Below, piece by piece: positions 28,921-38,074 of a stretch of DNA of 64,000 nucleotides. The translations under genes and the position numbers were made by a program. Numbering within the stretch: position 1 is the stretch's first letter; each line of letters starts with the position of its first letter. Under the pieces are notes generated by a model, which was not told where the DNA came from, did not search any database, and was given only the letters and a program-made list of their open reading frames with translations. The DNA is from Sulfuricurvum sp. (GTDB taxonomy: Bacteria > Campylobacterota > Campylobacteria > Campylobacterales > Sulfurimonadaceae), in the NCBI GenBank assembly GCA_028718525.1, contig JAQULP010000006.1, positions 1-64,000 on the forward strand, read 5' to 3'.

Positions 28921-31095
28921 ATGTCCACTCTAACAAAAGCCTCGTATTATCGTACGTTGCTTCCCGCAACGATAGATAAGACGAAGATTTTAATCGCTTC
29001 AACCATAACCGCCGCTCTTCTTGCCGGATGCGGCGGAGGGGGCGGAAGTTCTACCTCTACTACCGTTACGGGTGTTCCGACCGGAACCTATACGGTTACC
29101 GTTGTCGACGACGCCATCCGAGGGGCAAAAGTAAGCGCCCCCGAGTGTGCAACGTATGTCGATAATAACAACAGCACCTATACCCTTAAAGAGTGCATTA
29201 GCAAACCTTCTACGATTACGGCTGTGGGCGGATTTATTGATACCGACGGAGATGGGGTGCAAGGTTCAAGCGAAGCGAGTCAAACGGCTCCTCTTCTCCT
29301 TAAAACTTCTCAACTCGATGCCAATGCCTCGTTTGTCGTAACACCTCTGACGACCTTGGCATCACAGGAGAGCAATCTAAGCGCATTGGCGGCAGCCTTG
29401 GGGGTCAGTGAAGCAGATTTGTTAAAAGACAATGCGGCCAACCGCACGTTAATGAGAGCGATTAACGCCGTCCTCATCTCTGCCCGTGAAGCGGGAATCA
29501 CCAAATACGAAATGTTTGTCGGAGATCTCAAAGATCAAATCCAAGCGGCAGGCGGATCTGCCGGAATCAGCAAACTGACCGCGGCTAAAACCTATATGAG
29601 CAACAACCTTGCCACCTATAAAGCAAAATACGGTGTGGTTTTCGGCGGATTTGTCGATGACACAACAACCCTTGATCTCACCAGTAACCCGCTGGCACAA
29701 GTCAAGGTTGTCAATGCCGTTACCAGCGGAAAAGTTCGCCTGGGGGGATTCGTCTATGACGCGACTATTCCTAATGCGGCCATTACCATTTATGACGGAG
29801 CGACGGTAGTAGCGACAGGAACATCCGATAATGACGGACGCTACAGTATCGATATCGACGCAACCGTGTTAAATACCTCCAAAGTACTTAAATTTGAGGC
29901 GGTTTCCGGCACAACGACGCTGGTCGCTTACATCACGACCGATGAGCTTAAATCGGGTAAAATCGGTTCCAAAGTTTCCAGCGGAACGGTAGAAGACCTC
30001 GTTATCTCGAACGTCACTACGGCAAAAGCGGTTATGGTTGATAAAACCAATGCAGCCGCAGCAACCAATGCCAAAATCATGGTTGAAACCAAAGCTATCG
30101 TCGAAGCGATGTACAGTACGGAAGTCCTTAAAATTGCTTCCGTTATCAAAGACGTCGTCGATTATAACGCCTCCTTGTCCGGAAATGCCTCCACCCTGGC
30201 CTTGGCACAATCGATCGCAGCTACCGGCGACACTACCGGCTATACGGACCGTTCCAGCACCATTACCGCCGATCCTATCCTCAATGATCAGCTCAATTCG
30301 ACCATCAGTGCTTCTGCGGGAACAACAACCATGCGCAAAGTAATGGAAGGCAATACCTTCTATCAATTTGATTACCGTCAAAACTTCTATGACAATCCGT
30401 TTACCTTCAGTACGATCAAAATCGGAACCGACGGTTCTTTGGCCTTCAATGATTACCGTAATGACATAAATACCTCTTCATGGATTATCTTTCAGTCCGA
30501 AACGCGCGCTGCCGGATCTTTCTTATGGTCAAGCGACGGCAACACGATTTATGAGGTTGGAGATTACTCTCTGCCGCAAAAACATACCCTTATCTCTAAA
30601 GATACCGTCACCTATAATGGGGCAAGCGCCAATGTTTATTTCATACAAGATGAAGTAACGGCCGATGGAACCGAAGGATTCTTTACGAACTTTATCGCAA
30701 CCGCTGATGACGCAAATGGGACCTATGACTCTATGAGCGGACAGATCTTCATGAAATATGCCGATGGCGGAACCGATCAGTTTTATTTAGACCAGACGAC
30801 GCCAATCACACGGTACGGGAAAACGTTCTACGTAAAACAATGGAATAATGACTATCGCGCCATCTATTACATCTCCGGTACCAAAGTGTATAAAAAAGAT
30901 TACAATCCGATCGGAACCGTTGAAACCAGCTGGATGACCGACAGCGTTGTTGTATTAGGGCTGTGGAAAAACATGACCCAAACGCAGCGAGATGATTTAC
31001 GCACTAAAATTCAACAGGCATTCCCAACCGGTTCTTGGTCATGGCAAAAAGTCCAGGGAATTTTTTATGACGCCGTCAAAAAATTAGCATCGTGA
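28921..31095 (+). CDS. Large surface-type lipoprotein, candidate type II secretion substrate
   Basis: The 724-residue protein has a long N-terminal region ending in the lipobox LLAGC, then a glycine run. Early in the mature part is DTDGDGVQG, a calcium-loop-like motif as in dockerin/EF-hand segments. Residues about 270-325 (GFVYDATIPNAAITIYDG ... DNDGRYSI) resemble a carboxypeptidase-regulatory-like beta-sandwich. The C-terminal 250 residues are rich in Tyr, Asp and Trp and match no family I know. It sits between the two type II secretion blocks and 7 bases before a beta-barrel gene. Substrate status is inferred from position. ATG 28921 follows GGAGG. Confidence 0.75.
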   Translation: MSTLTKASYYRTLLPATIDKTKILIASTITAALLAGCGGGGGSSTSTTVTGVPTGTYTVTVVDDAIRGAKVSAPECATYVDNNNSTYTLKECISKPSTITAVGGFIDTDGDGVQGSSEASQTAPLLLKTSQLDANASFVVTPLTTLASQESNLSALAAALGVSEADLLKDNAANRTLMRAINAVLISAREAGITKYEMFVGDLKDQIQAAGGSAGISKLTAAKTYMSNNLATYKAKYGVVFGGFVDDTTTLDLTSNPLAQVKVVNAVTSGKVRLGGFVYDATIPNAAITIYDGATVVATGTSDNDGRYSIDIDATVLNTSKVLKFEAVSGTTTLVAYITTDELKSGKIGSKVSSGTVEDLVISNVTTAKAVMVDKTNAAAATNAKIMVETKAIVEAMYSTEVLKIASVIKDVVDYNASLSGNASTLALAQSIAATGDTTGYTDRSSTITADPILNDQLNSTISASAGTTTMRKVMEGNTFYQFDYRQNFYDNPFTFSTIKIGTDGSLAFNDYRNDINTSSWIIFQSETRAAGSFLWSSDGNTIYEVGDYSLPQKHTLISKDTVTYNGASANVYFIQDEVTADGTEGFFTNFIATADDANGTYDSMSGQIFMKYADGGTDQFYLDQTTPITRYGKTFYVKQWNNDYRAIYYISGTKVYKKDYNPIGTVETSWMTDSVVVLGLWKNMTQTQRDDLRTKIQQAFPTGSWSWQKVQGIFYDAVKKLAS

Positions 31096-31102
31096 GGATC
31101 CT

Positions 31103-31972
31103 ATGAAAAAATTATTAGCAATCACCCTCTTACCGCTCGCAGTTTATGCACAGGGCTACAGCGATGTGTATGACGGGTACAGTTACTTCAGTATCGGAAT
31201 GGAAAGTGCCTCCTACTCAGAGGACTTTTTTTCCTCTTCCCTGGGAGAAAATGTCCACAGTAGTGCAAAAGCCAGCAGTCCCGTCTATATCAGCGGAGCC
31301 TTGGTACGGATCAATCACCGCTACGATTTTTCGATGGATATGTCTTCTACCCTCTTGCCGACGCAAAGCGATGAGCAATGGAGCGGATCAACATCGGGAT
31401 TGCTCCAAACCAACCAATTTGACTCGACGATTAACTCCATGCAGTTTTTGGGGCACTACAAATTCACCAATAACCACCGTTTCGTTTTGGGCTCAACCTA
31501 TAAACTCGACAGCTATAAGCGCTATACGTTCAAAGATGCCAACGGCAACTATCTCAATCAATTAGATTCCAATGGAAATGATACGGGGGTAAAACTCGGG
31601 CTTTCTCAAGAGCGCGTAGCAACCTTATATGCGACAACAGGTTATTGGTATGAGAGTATTCCTCATGCCAGCCTGGGCAATATACGGTTTAAAGCCAATA
31701 CCCTGGTAAGTCTACCGGTTTGGAACGAGGCCTCCAATACGGCATTTGAAAAAATAACCTTTAACTCAACCAGCGGTTATAAACTCGAAGCCAACGTATA
31801 TGCCGGATATCCGCTCATGAAAGGGCTTGAAATCGGTCTTTTTGCCGGATATTCCGAACAAAAGAAAAGCGGTACGGACACGGCAGCCGACGGGCGTACC
31901 AAATGGCCTGAAAACACCCTCAAGGTGACTCAGGCCGGGGTAAGCGTCGTCTGGAATTTTACAAAAGAATAA
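31103..31972 (+). CDS. Putative outer-membrane beta-barrel protein
   Basis: The 289-residue protein has a 16-residue signal peptide (cleavage after VYA) and alternating aromatic/polar strands across its length, ending VSVVWNFTKE with a strand near the C-terminus. No enzyme motif is visible. It follows the lipoprotein after 7 bases and is surely co-transcribed, suggesting the two form a surface pair, for example barrel plus displayed lipoprotein. I do not recognise the family. Confidence 0.65.
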   Translation: MKKLLAITLLPLAVYAQGYSDVYDGYSYFSIGMESASYSEDFFSSSLGENVHSSAKASSPVYISGALVRINHRYDFSMDMSSTLLPTQSDEQWSGSTSGLLQTNQFDSTINSMQFLGHYKFTNNHRFVLGSTYKLDSYKRYTFKDANGNYLNQLDSNGNDTGVKLGLSQERVATLYATTGYWYESIPHASLGNIRFKANTLVSLPVWNEASNTAFEKITFNSTSGYKLEANVYAGYPLMKGLEIGLFAGYSEQKKSGTDTAADGRTKWPENTLKVTQAGVSVVWNFTKE

Positions 31973-31988
31973 CCCTTCTTTGACTCCG

Positions 31989-32006
31989 AAGAGGATCTAT
32001 CCTCTT
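31989..32006. terminator. Hairpin after the beta-barrel gene
   Basis: AAGAGGAT and ATCCTCTT form an eight-base inverted repeat with almost no loop (effectively seven pairs with a four-base loop). It lies 17 bases after the plus-strand stop and 38 bases before the convergent gspF stop. No long T tract follows. Confidence 0.5.
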
Positions 32007-32043
32007 TGGCCCCACCGCTTCTTAATGATCACTTTTCGCAAAA

Positions 32044-33261
32044 TCACCCCAAACTCAATGAAAAAATCGGTAACAGCATCGCCATGACAATAACACCGAT
32101 CACACTCCCGACCACCAGGATCAATGCCGGTTCCAGTACCGTTAAAAACAGAGCAATCGTCTCACGATTACGGCTCATATAAAGGTGTGAAAGCGATTCC
32201 AGCATGGAGGGGAGCTCACTCGTCTCTTCCCCGACCGACAATGCGCCGATAAACGCGTCATCGAGTACCGCATGTTCTCCCGAAGAGAGAGATACGGAAA
32301 GTTTTCCCCCCTCGACGATACGCTCTGCTCCGTGCGCGAACTGGGCCCGCAGTACCGAAGAGGTCAACGTCGAACTTGAAAGGGCTATCGCCTTTACAAT
32401 CGGGATTCCCGAACGGATGAGGAGCGATGTAATGGCACTAAAGCGGGCAAGGTCACTCGTTTGGATAATCCGTCCGACTATAGGGATCGAAAGCAAAAGG
32501 GCATCGATACGGTAGCGAAACTGCGGCTGAGTCCGCATAGCCGAAGCGAAGAGGACAATCCCGGCAATCAACAGCACCGCTACCCACGGCCAGGCCGTCG
32601 CAATAAAGTCCGAAAGGGAGAGTACCGCGCGTGTCAACGCCGGAAGTTCCTGCCCCGTCGTCTCAAAAATCGCAGAGAGTTTAGGGACGACGGTCGTAAG
32701 CATAAACGTTACGGTGAGCATCGATACCCCGACGATAAATCCCGGATAGATGAAGGCTTTGGTTAACTGCGAACGGATGTGCTCCCCCACCTCCAGATAA
32801 GAGGCCAACTCACCTAAAACCGCCGCAAGTACCCCTCGGTCTTCACTGGCACGTAAGGTCCCTTGGTAAAATTTGGGAATGGCGTAATGATTTTGGGCTT
32901 CCAGTGCCGCAGAAAGGCTCTTCCCCTCATCGATAAGGGAGACCAGCGAAGCCAAAAAACGTGCGGTTTTAGGCTGATGCCGATATTGGCGCTCCTGCAG
33001 CGAAAGGGCGCGAATCAGCGGAACTCCTGCACGGATATAAACGGCCAGGTCACGGCTGATCTGGGCCAGCAGAGTTGCCGGAATCGGACGTGTTCCGAAC
33101 AATGCCGTAAGATCAAGCACCGAACCGCTCTCTTCACTGAGGGAAGAATAGGCTATCCGCTGTGCGCGCAATTGCCGTTTTGCCTCTTCCAAAGAGGGGG
33201 CATCGAGCACTCCGCGAACCGGTTGACCTTCGGCATTGATCCCTTTATAGCTAAACTCCAT
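32044..33261 (-). CDS. gspF: Type II secretion inner-membrane platform protein GspF
   Basis: The 405-residue protein has the duplicated GspF cytoplasmic domain and three membrane helices, with the family motifs GKSLSAALEA and AFIYPGFIVGVSMLTVTFML. The last helix (LILVVGSVIGVIVMAMLLPIF) is at the C-terminus. It is the platform that GspE drives to extrude pseudopilins. It starts one base inside gspE and is the last gene of the K-to-F operon. Confidence 0.93.
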   Translation of the reverse strand: MEFSYKGINAEGQPVRGVLDAPSLEEAKRQLRAQRIAYSSLSEESGSVLDLTALFGTRPIPATLLAQISRDLAVYIRAGVPLIRALSLQERQYRHQPKTARFLASLVSLIDEGKSLSAALEAQNHYAIPKFYQGTLRASEDRGVLAAVLGELASYLEVGEHIRSQLTKAFIYPGFIVGVSMLTVTFMLTTVVPKLSAIFETTGQELPALTRAVLSLSDFIATAWPWVAVLLIAGIVLFASAMRTQPQFRYRIDALLLSIPIVGRIIQTSDLARFSAITSLLIRSGIPIVKAIALSSSTLTSSVLRAQFAHGAERIVEGGKLSVSLSSGEHAVLDDAFIGALSVGEETSELPSMLESLSHLYMSRNRETIALFLTVLEPALILVVGSVIGVIVMAMLLPIFSLSLG

Positions 33262-34775
33262 TACGCCTCTTTCACCCCGACGCGGATGATCTCATCCACC
33301 GTCGTCTGCCGCGTCACCAGAAGCTCTTTAAGCTGATCGGACAGAAATACCATATCGGTCCCCTTCATTTTTTGACGGAAATCGGTATCGCTTTCGCTCT
33401 GTTTGAGGAGGCTCTGAACCTCCTCATCGATCATTAGCAACTCCCCTACGGCAATCCGGCCGTTATATCCCGTCATGCTGCAGGCGTTGCAACCGACGCT
33501 TTTAGCGACAAGGGTTTCGGGGCTGAGAGAGAGATCACGCGCGTCCATCGGATCAATAGGGGCAAGGGTACAGCACGATTCGCATACTTTACGTACCAAC
33601 CGCTGCGCTAAAACGCCCAGCAAGGTGGAGGTAATCATGAATTTATCGACCCCCATATCGACAAGACGGGTAACGGCAGAAGTTGCATTGTTCGTATGGA
33701 GCGTAGAGAAGACAAGATGGCCGGTCATCGCCGACTGTATCGCAATTTGTGCCGTTTCGGCATCCCGAATCTCTCCGACAAGGATGATATCAGGGTCTTG
33801 GCGGAGGATTGAACGGAGCCCCTCAGCAAACGTCAATCCCACTTTTGCGTTGACCGGGATTTGGCTCACATGGGCCGCATCGTATTCCACCGGGTCCTCA
33901 ATCGACATCACGTTTTTTTCTGGCCCCGCTAGACGCTGAAGAAACGAGTGGAGAGTTGTCGATTTTCCGCTCCCCGTAGGACCGGTAACCAGAATAATCC
34001 CGTGGGAAAATTTCAGCAGTTCATAAAACCGCTCCGTCATCGCATGATCGAAACCCAACTCTTCGAGGCTCGGAATCGATGCCGCATTCATCAACAAACG
34101 CATAACCACCCGTTCTCCGTGATACGTCGGAAGAACCGATACCCGCACATCGAGCGATTTCCCGGCGATTTTAATCTGGGTACGGCCATCCTGGGGGAGC
34201 CTTTTTTCAGCAATATCGAGATTGGAAATAACCTTGATCCGGCTGATAACGAGAGAGATAATCGATTTATCCAAATCGATGTGTTTGGAGAGGACGCCGT
34301 CGATACGGAACCGTACCTCCCCTTTCTTCTCATGGGTTTCGATATGGATATCGCTGGCACGCCGTTTCAGGGCCTGATAAAAGATCGTATTCACGAATTT
34401 GATAATCGGTGCCGACTCTTCACTGGTCAATAAGTCCGAAGAGTTCTTTAAAAAATCGATCAGTGAAAATTCATCTTCAAACAGTTCCTCCTGTACCGAT
34501 GCCGCCATAAGTTCCCGATCGGTCTTCAGCTCTAACGTTTTCAGATACAGGGTTTCATAGCTCAAATCGTCCAGATGGGCTAACGGAAACTCCAATCCAA
34601 GCAATGTATAGGCGTTTAGCGCACTTGCCGTATCGGTTTTGGAGAGAATGGCATAAGGCTGTGTGTCGATGGAAGTAAAGAGTACCCCCTGACGAATACA
34701 GCGGCTAACGTCGATTCCCTCAGGAGAGTAAGGGAGCGGTGCCACATCACTCAGAGTCGGGATATGGATCATCAT
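33261..34775 (-). CDS. gspE: Type II secretion ATPase GspE
   Basis: The 504-residue cytoplasmic ATPase has Walker A GPTGSGKSTTLHSF (about residue 270), the Asp box and His box typical of secretion ATPases (GEIRDAETA, GHLVFSTLHTN), and a tetracysteine zinc module CESC...CNAC near residue 400-435. It powers pseudopilus assembly through GspF. The N-terminal 130 residues are the GspL-binding region. It is followed directly by gspF and preceded one base away by gspD. Confidence 0.95.
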   Translation of the reverse strand: MMIHIPTLSDVAPLPYSPEGIDVSRCIRQGVLFTSIDTQPYAILSKTDTASALNAYTLLGLEFPLAHLDDLSYETLYLKTLELKTDRELMAASVQEELFEDEFSLIDFLKNSSDLLTSEESAPIIKFVNTIFYQALKRRASDIHIETHEKKGEVRFRIDGVLSKHIDLDKSIISLVISRIKVISNLDIAEKRLPQDGRTQIKIAGKSLDVRVSVLPTYHGERVVMRLLMNAASIPSLEELGFDHAMTERFYELLKFSHGIILVTGPTGSGKSTTLHSFLQRLAGPEKNVMSIEDPVEYDAAHVSQIPVNAKVGLTFAEGLRSILRQDPDIILVGEIRDAETAQIAIQSAMTGHLVFSTLHTNNATSAVTRLVDMGVDKFMITSTLLGVLAQRLVRKVCESCCTLAPIDPMDARDLSLSPETLVAKSVGCNACSMTGYNGRIAVGELLMIDEEVQSLLKQSESDTDFRQKMKGTDMVFLSDQLKELLVTRQTTVDEIIRVGVKEA

Positions 34776-34776
34776 C

Positions 34777-36372
34777 CTACTCCCCTTTGGTAACGCTGGT
34801 GATGACGTTATCGATATACTTCTGCTGGATGTTATCCAGTTCTTCCAGCTGGGTGCGCAATGTTGAAAGATCGGTGCTCTTATCCAGAATATACGGGGTC
34901 AGGATAATAACAAGGTTGATTTTATCATGCGATGTGGCCGTGTCCCGGAACAAACTGCCCAACAACGGTATATCCCCTAACAACGGAATTTTGGAACCGC
35001 TGTTATCGTATTTGTCTTTGATCAGCCCTCCGATGATTACACTTTCACCGTTATTGACAATCGCCGATGTTTTCACTTCCCGCTTGGTCGTGCTGGGGAG
35101 CTGGGCATTCGTATTAGGCTCAATATCTTCCAGACGTGTTTCTACCGCAAGAAGTACTTTATTATCGTTCGAGAGACGCGGTTTGATTTTCAATGTCAAA
35201 CCGATGTCCTGACGGGTATAGCTTGACTGGGAAAGTCCCGTTCCGGAGAGTGTCGTTCCGCTGCTGATCGATTCGGTTTTTCCGACGTAAATCGATGACT
35301 CTTGGTTATTGATACACAAAATAGAGGGTTCCGAAAGGACATTCGCCGCCCCCTGTTTATTTAAAAGAGAGACATTCGCCCCCAGTGCCACTCCGGCCGT
35401 AATGCTGGGGATCGAAAGTTTAGCCAGTAATGTCGGATCAATATTGATAGCACCCGTCTTTCCATCCCCCAGGAGGGAGTTAAAGGTGAAAAGGCCGCTG
35501 GAACCCGACACTCCGCCCGAAAGGCCGTATTTGACCCCGACCTCTTTGGCCTTGTTTTCACTGATTTCGATAATCTTGGCTTTGACATAGACTTGCTGAC
35601 GCTCTCCGTCCAGCCCCTCTATCGTCGGTAAAAGGGTTTTATACAGATCATCGCTGCTGATGATAATAATCGAGTTGGTTGAATCGTCACTCGTAATCGA
35701 AGGGGGCTGCTGCCCTGGAGAGAGCACCATTTTGGAGATAATCGTGCTGAGTGTCGTCACCAGACTTTTGGCATCGGCATTTTTCAACTGAATCACATGC
35801 GCATAGTTTGCCGTCGTCTCATCCCGAACGTCCAGCACTTTCTTGAGCTGCTGCATCGTTTTGATATTGGCAGGCAAATCGGTGACGATCAGCGAGTTCG
35901 ACTCTTTGGAAGGGATCACCTTCCCGTTTTTGCTCGAAAAATTTTTCATTTTGACGGCCATCGCATCGGCACCGGCAAATTTAAGATCGAGAATCTCCGT
36001 CTGCATCTGAGGGATATCGGTTTTTTTCAAAAACGGAAGATTCATTGAGGAAGCGTCAGCACTTTTAACAATCGAATAATACCCCCCTCCCGTGTCGATC
36101 ATCGTCATACCGCGTGCTTCAAGGGTGGATTGCAAGAGGGTGAAGAGCTCTTCGCGCCGAATCGGCTTGTTTCCGGCATAACTGATTTTTCCCCCTACCT
36201 CTTCGGTAAGAAAAATATTTTTATTACTCACCTTTGCCACCAATTTGATAAAATCACTCAGATTCATCCCGTCGACGGCGATACTGGTAGCCTCATTTTT
36301 AGAAGCGGGCGCCCCCTCCAAAGAGGCTACCGTCAAAAAAGAGACGATGAGTAGTTTAACGGCTGATTTCAT
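34777..36372 (-). CDS. gspD: Type II secretion secretin GspD
   Basis: The 531-residue protein has a signal peptide, an N0 domain (VDGMNLSDFIKLVAKVSNKN), N1/N2 ring modules (SNSLIVTDLPANIKTMQQL, STNSIIIISSDD) and the secretin barrel domain with VGKTESISSG and VIIGGLIKDKY...PLLGDIPLLGSLF. It forms the outer-membrane channel. It is shorter than the E. coli protein, with only one or two N repeats. ATG 36372 is preferred over TTG 36378. No pilotin gene is visible nearby. Confidence 0.94.
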   Translation of the reverse strand: MKSAVKLLIVSFLTVASLEGAPASKNEATSIAVDGMNLSDFIKLVAKVSNKNIFLTEEVGGKISYAGNKPIRREELFTLLQSTLEARGMTMIDTGGGYYSIVKSADASSMNLPFLKKTDIPQMQTEILDLKFAGADAMAVKMKNFSSKNGKVIPSKESNSLIVTDLPANIKTMQQLKKVLDVRDETTANYAHVIQLKNADAKSLVTTLSTIISKMVLSPGQQPPSITSDDSTNSIIIISSDDLYKTLLPTIEGLDGERQQVYVKAKIIEISENKAKEVGVKYGLSGGVSGSSGLFTFNSLLGDGKTGAINIDPTLLAKLSIPSITAGVALGANVSLLNKQGAANVLSEPSILCINNQESSIYVGKTESISSGTTLSGTGLSQSSYTRQDIGLTLKIKPRLSNDNKVLLAVETRLEDIEPNTNAQLPSTTKREVKTSAIVNNGESVIIGGLIKDKYDNSGSKIPLLGDIPLLGSLFRDTATSHDKINLVIILTPYILDKSTDLSTLRTQLEELDNIQQKYIDNVITSVTKGE

Positions 36373-37180
36373 ATTCAAGATCCTTTGGTTGGTTAGAGCG
36401 GATAACGGTAATTTTTATGGCGGTACGGTTCAGTACCGATCGATACGCCGCAATAGCCGCAGCATACGAGTCAAGAGGCTTATTATCCACACCGGTGATA
36501 ATATCCCCCTGCTGGAGCCCCAAAAGGGCAAGAGGAGTCCCCTGTCGAATCGCATCAACATGGAAACCTGTCGTTTTGCCCCCTTCGGACACTTCACTGA
36601 TTTTGACAGTCTTAAAGGTTTCGCTCAAGTTTTGGTTGTAACGTTCAAACGTAGTACGCGGTATCACATAGTTTTGAGATACCGCTGCTTCCGTCCGATT
36701 CGATACATACTCGGTGACCATCTCTTTAAGGCTCAAATTCCCCTCTTCGCCAAGCCATAAAGGCATCGCTTTCCCGTATGCCGAAAAAACGGCTCCGTTC
36801 GAAGAGATCCGGATCAGGCGATAAAGGTTTTTATACTTCGTTCCGTAGTCGACGAAAGTTGTTGTTTTCCCATCGTCCACGGCGATGAACGCACGGGAGC
36901 CGTCTTTGTAGATGGCATTAAGACGGTGCGGTACCGGCGTTAAAACCTCACGCTGAACCGGCGTCATCCCCGCTTTGTTCTCATTGACGTTTGAGACGAT
37001 GGACAACAAAGAGCCGATACGGTATCGGTCGTAAAACGGATCCATCTCCATTTTCGGGTGCTGTACCGACGTTGCGGGAAGATAAAAAAGCAAAAGGCTC
37101 GAAACGCTCAGCGCAACCACGAAGGGCAAGGCGATACGATTAAAACTCTGAACAGAACGTTCGTCAAAAAGAAGTTTCAT
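36356..37180 (-). CDS. gspC: Type II secretion protein GspC-like (PDZ domain)
   Basis: The 274-residue protein has one N-terminal membrane helix (about 18-36), a periplasmic homology-region-like domain (about 90-130) and a C-terminal PDZ domain with GTPLALLGLQQGDIITGVDNKPL. This is the layout of GspC, which links the inner-membrane platform to GspD and helps choose substrates. It overlaps gspD by 17 bases. Confidence 0.85.
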   Translation of the reverse strand: MKLLFDERSVQSFNRIALPFVVALSVSSLLLFYLPATSVQHPKMEMDPFYDRYRIGSLLSIVSNVNENKAGMTPVQREVLTPVPHRLNAIYKDGSRAFIAVDDGKTTTFVDYGTKYKNLYRLIRISSNGAVFSAYGKAMPLWLGEEGNLSLKEMVTEYVSNRTEAAVSQNYVIPRTTFERYNQNLSETFKTVKISEVSEGGKTTGFHVDAIRQGTPLALLGLQQGDIITGVDNKPLDSYAAAIAAYRSVLNRTAIKITVIRSNQPKDLEYEISR

Positions 37181-37679
37181 ACACCAATCCTTTCTCCGAG
37201 TGACGCAATTTGGCCAATAATACCGGATACTGACGCATCTCCTGCGAAGGCTCGAACCGAAGTTTTATCTGCTGGCTCTCCAGATCAATCTCCCCTTCTA
37301 CCGGGCCGAACCCCCCGACCCCCTCAATCGAAACCGTCAATGGATGCAAAAGGGTATAGGTGAGCGTGATATGATCTATCCCCTCGGGAAACAGAAAAGA
37401 AAATTCACCGCTAAAATCGACCTTACTAATAACCATCCGGTTAAAAACGATCAACGGGATAAAACGGATGCTTTCGATTCTGCCGATGGGTGTATTGTCC
37501 ATCAGAAGCAGCGGATTATTCACTTCGAAATAGACGATACGATCATGTATCTCTTCATCGTTAAGATACAGGTGAGCCGACGAAAGTGCCTCTTCGGCAC
37601 CGTAATAAAGCTGTTCTTTCGGCATTAAGAGAATAATACCGAGGAGAAAAACGGGGATAAAGTACAAAAACCGTCTCAT
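37164..37679 (-). CDS. Type II secretion accessory protein, GspN-like
   Basis: The 171-residue protein has a single N-terminal membrane helix or signal anchor and a periplasmic domain predicted as beta-rich (HPLTVSIEGVGGFGPVEGEID). Its place between GspM-like and GspC-like genes and the repeated DLESQQIKL pattern recall GspN, but direct similarity is weak to my eye. It overlaps both neighbours (17 and 4 bases). Confidence 0.55.
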   Translation of the reverse strand: MRRFLYFIPVFLLGIILLMPKEQLYYGAEEALSSAHLYLNDEEIHDRIVYFEVNNPLLLMDNTPIGRIESIRFIPLIVFNRMVISKVDFSGEFSFLFPEGIDHITLTYTLLHPLTVSIEGVGGFGPVEGEIDLESQQIKLRFEPSQEMRQYPVLLAKLRHSEKGLVYETSF

Positions 37680-38074
37680 TGTTCAATCTCCACGTGGAGG
37701 GTGGCGACGTTTGCGTTGCGGGTGAGATTATATTTGACAATGAGAAACGGGGTATTCAACAAGGTTCCGGTCAATTTATCGACATCAACACTGGTCAGAT
37801 TGGCATAATCCAAGATCAGATGGTCCTGCCGACGTTCCTGATGAACCAAAGCTCCGTGATTCAACAAAAAATCGATTTTGGGTTTCAGATCTTCATTATT
37901 TTTCCAGCGATCCTTTAACGCCAAAAGACGCGCGGCCGATTGGTCAAACCCGTTGCGTTCCTGTACAAGTTCACTCAAAAGGGCACGTTCATGAAGCATC
38001 CAGCCGGCAGAGAGGAAAACGGCCGCTGCGGCAGCGAACAGGATCAGGAGATTGCGGTCTAAAGAGAGTTTCAT
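37676..38074 (-). CDS. gspM: Type II secretion inner-membrane protein, GspM-like
   Basis: The 132-residue protein has a short cytoplasmic start, one membrane helix (about 8-26), a coiled segment and a small ferredoxin-like domain, the layout of GspM. GspM partners GspL and GspE. Identification is by topology and position between the GspL-like and GspN-like genes. Confidence 0.65.
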   Translation of the reverse strand: MKLSLDRNLLILFAAAAAVFLSAGWMLHERALLSELVQERNGFDQSAARLLALKDRWKNNEDLKPKIDFLLNHGALVHQERRQDHLILDYANLTSVDVDKLTGTLLNTPFLIVKYNLTRNANVATLHVEIEQ

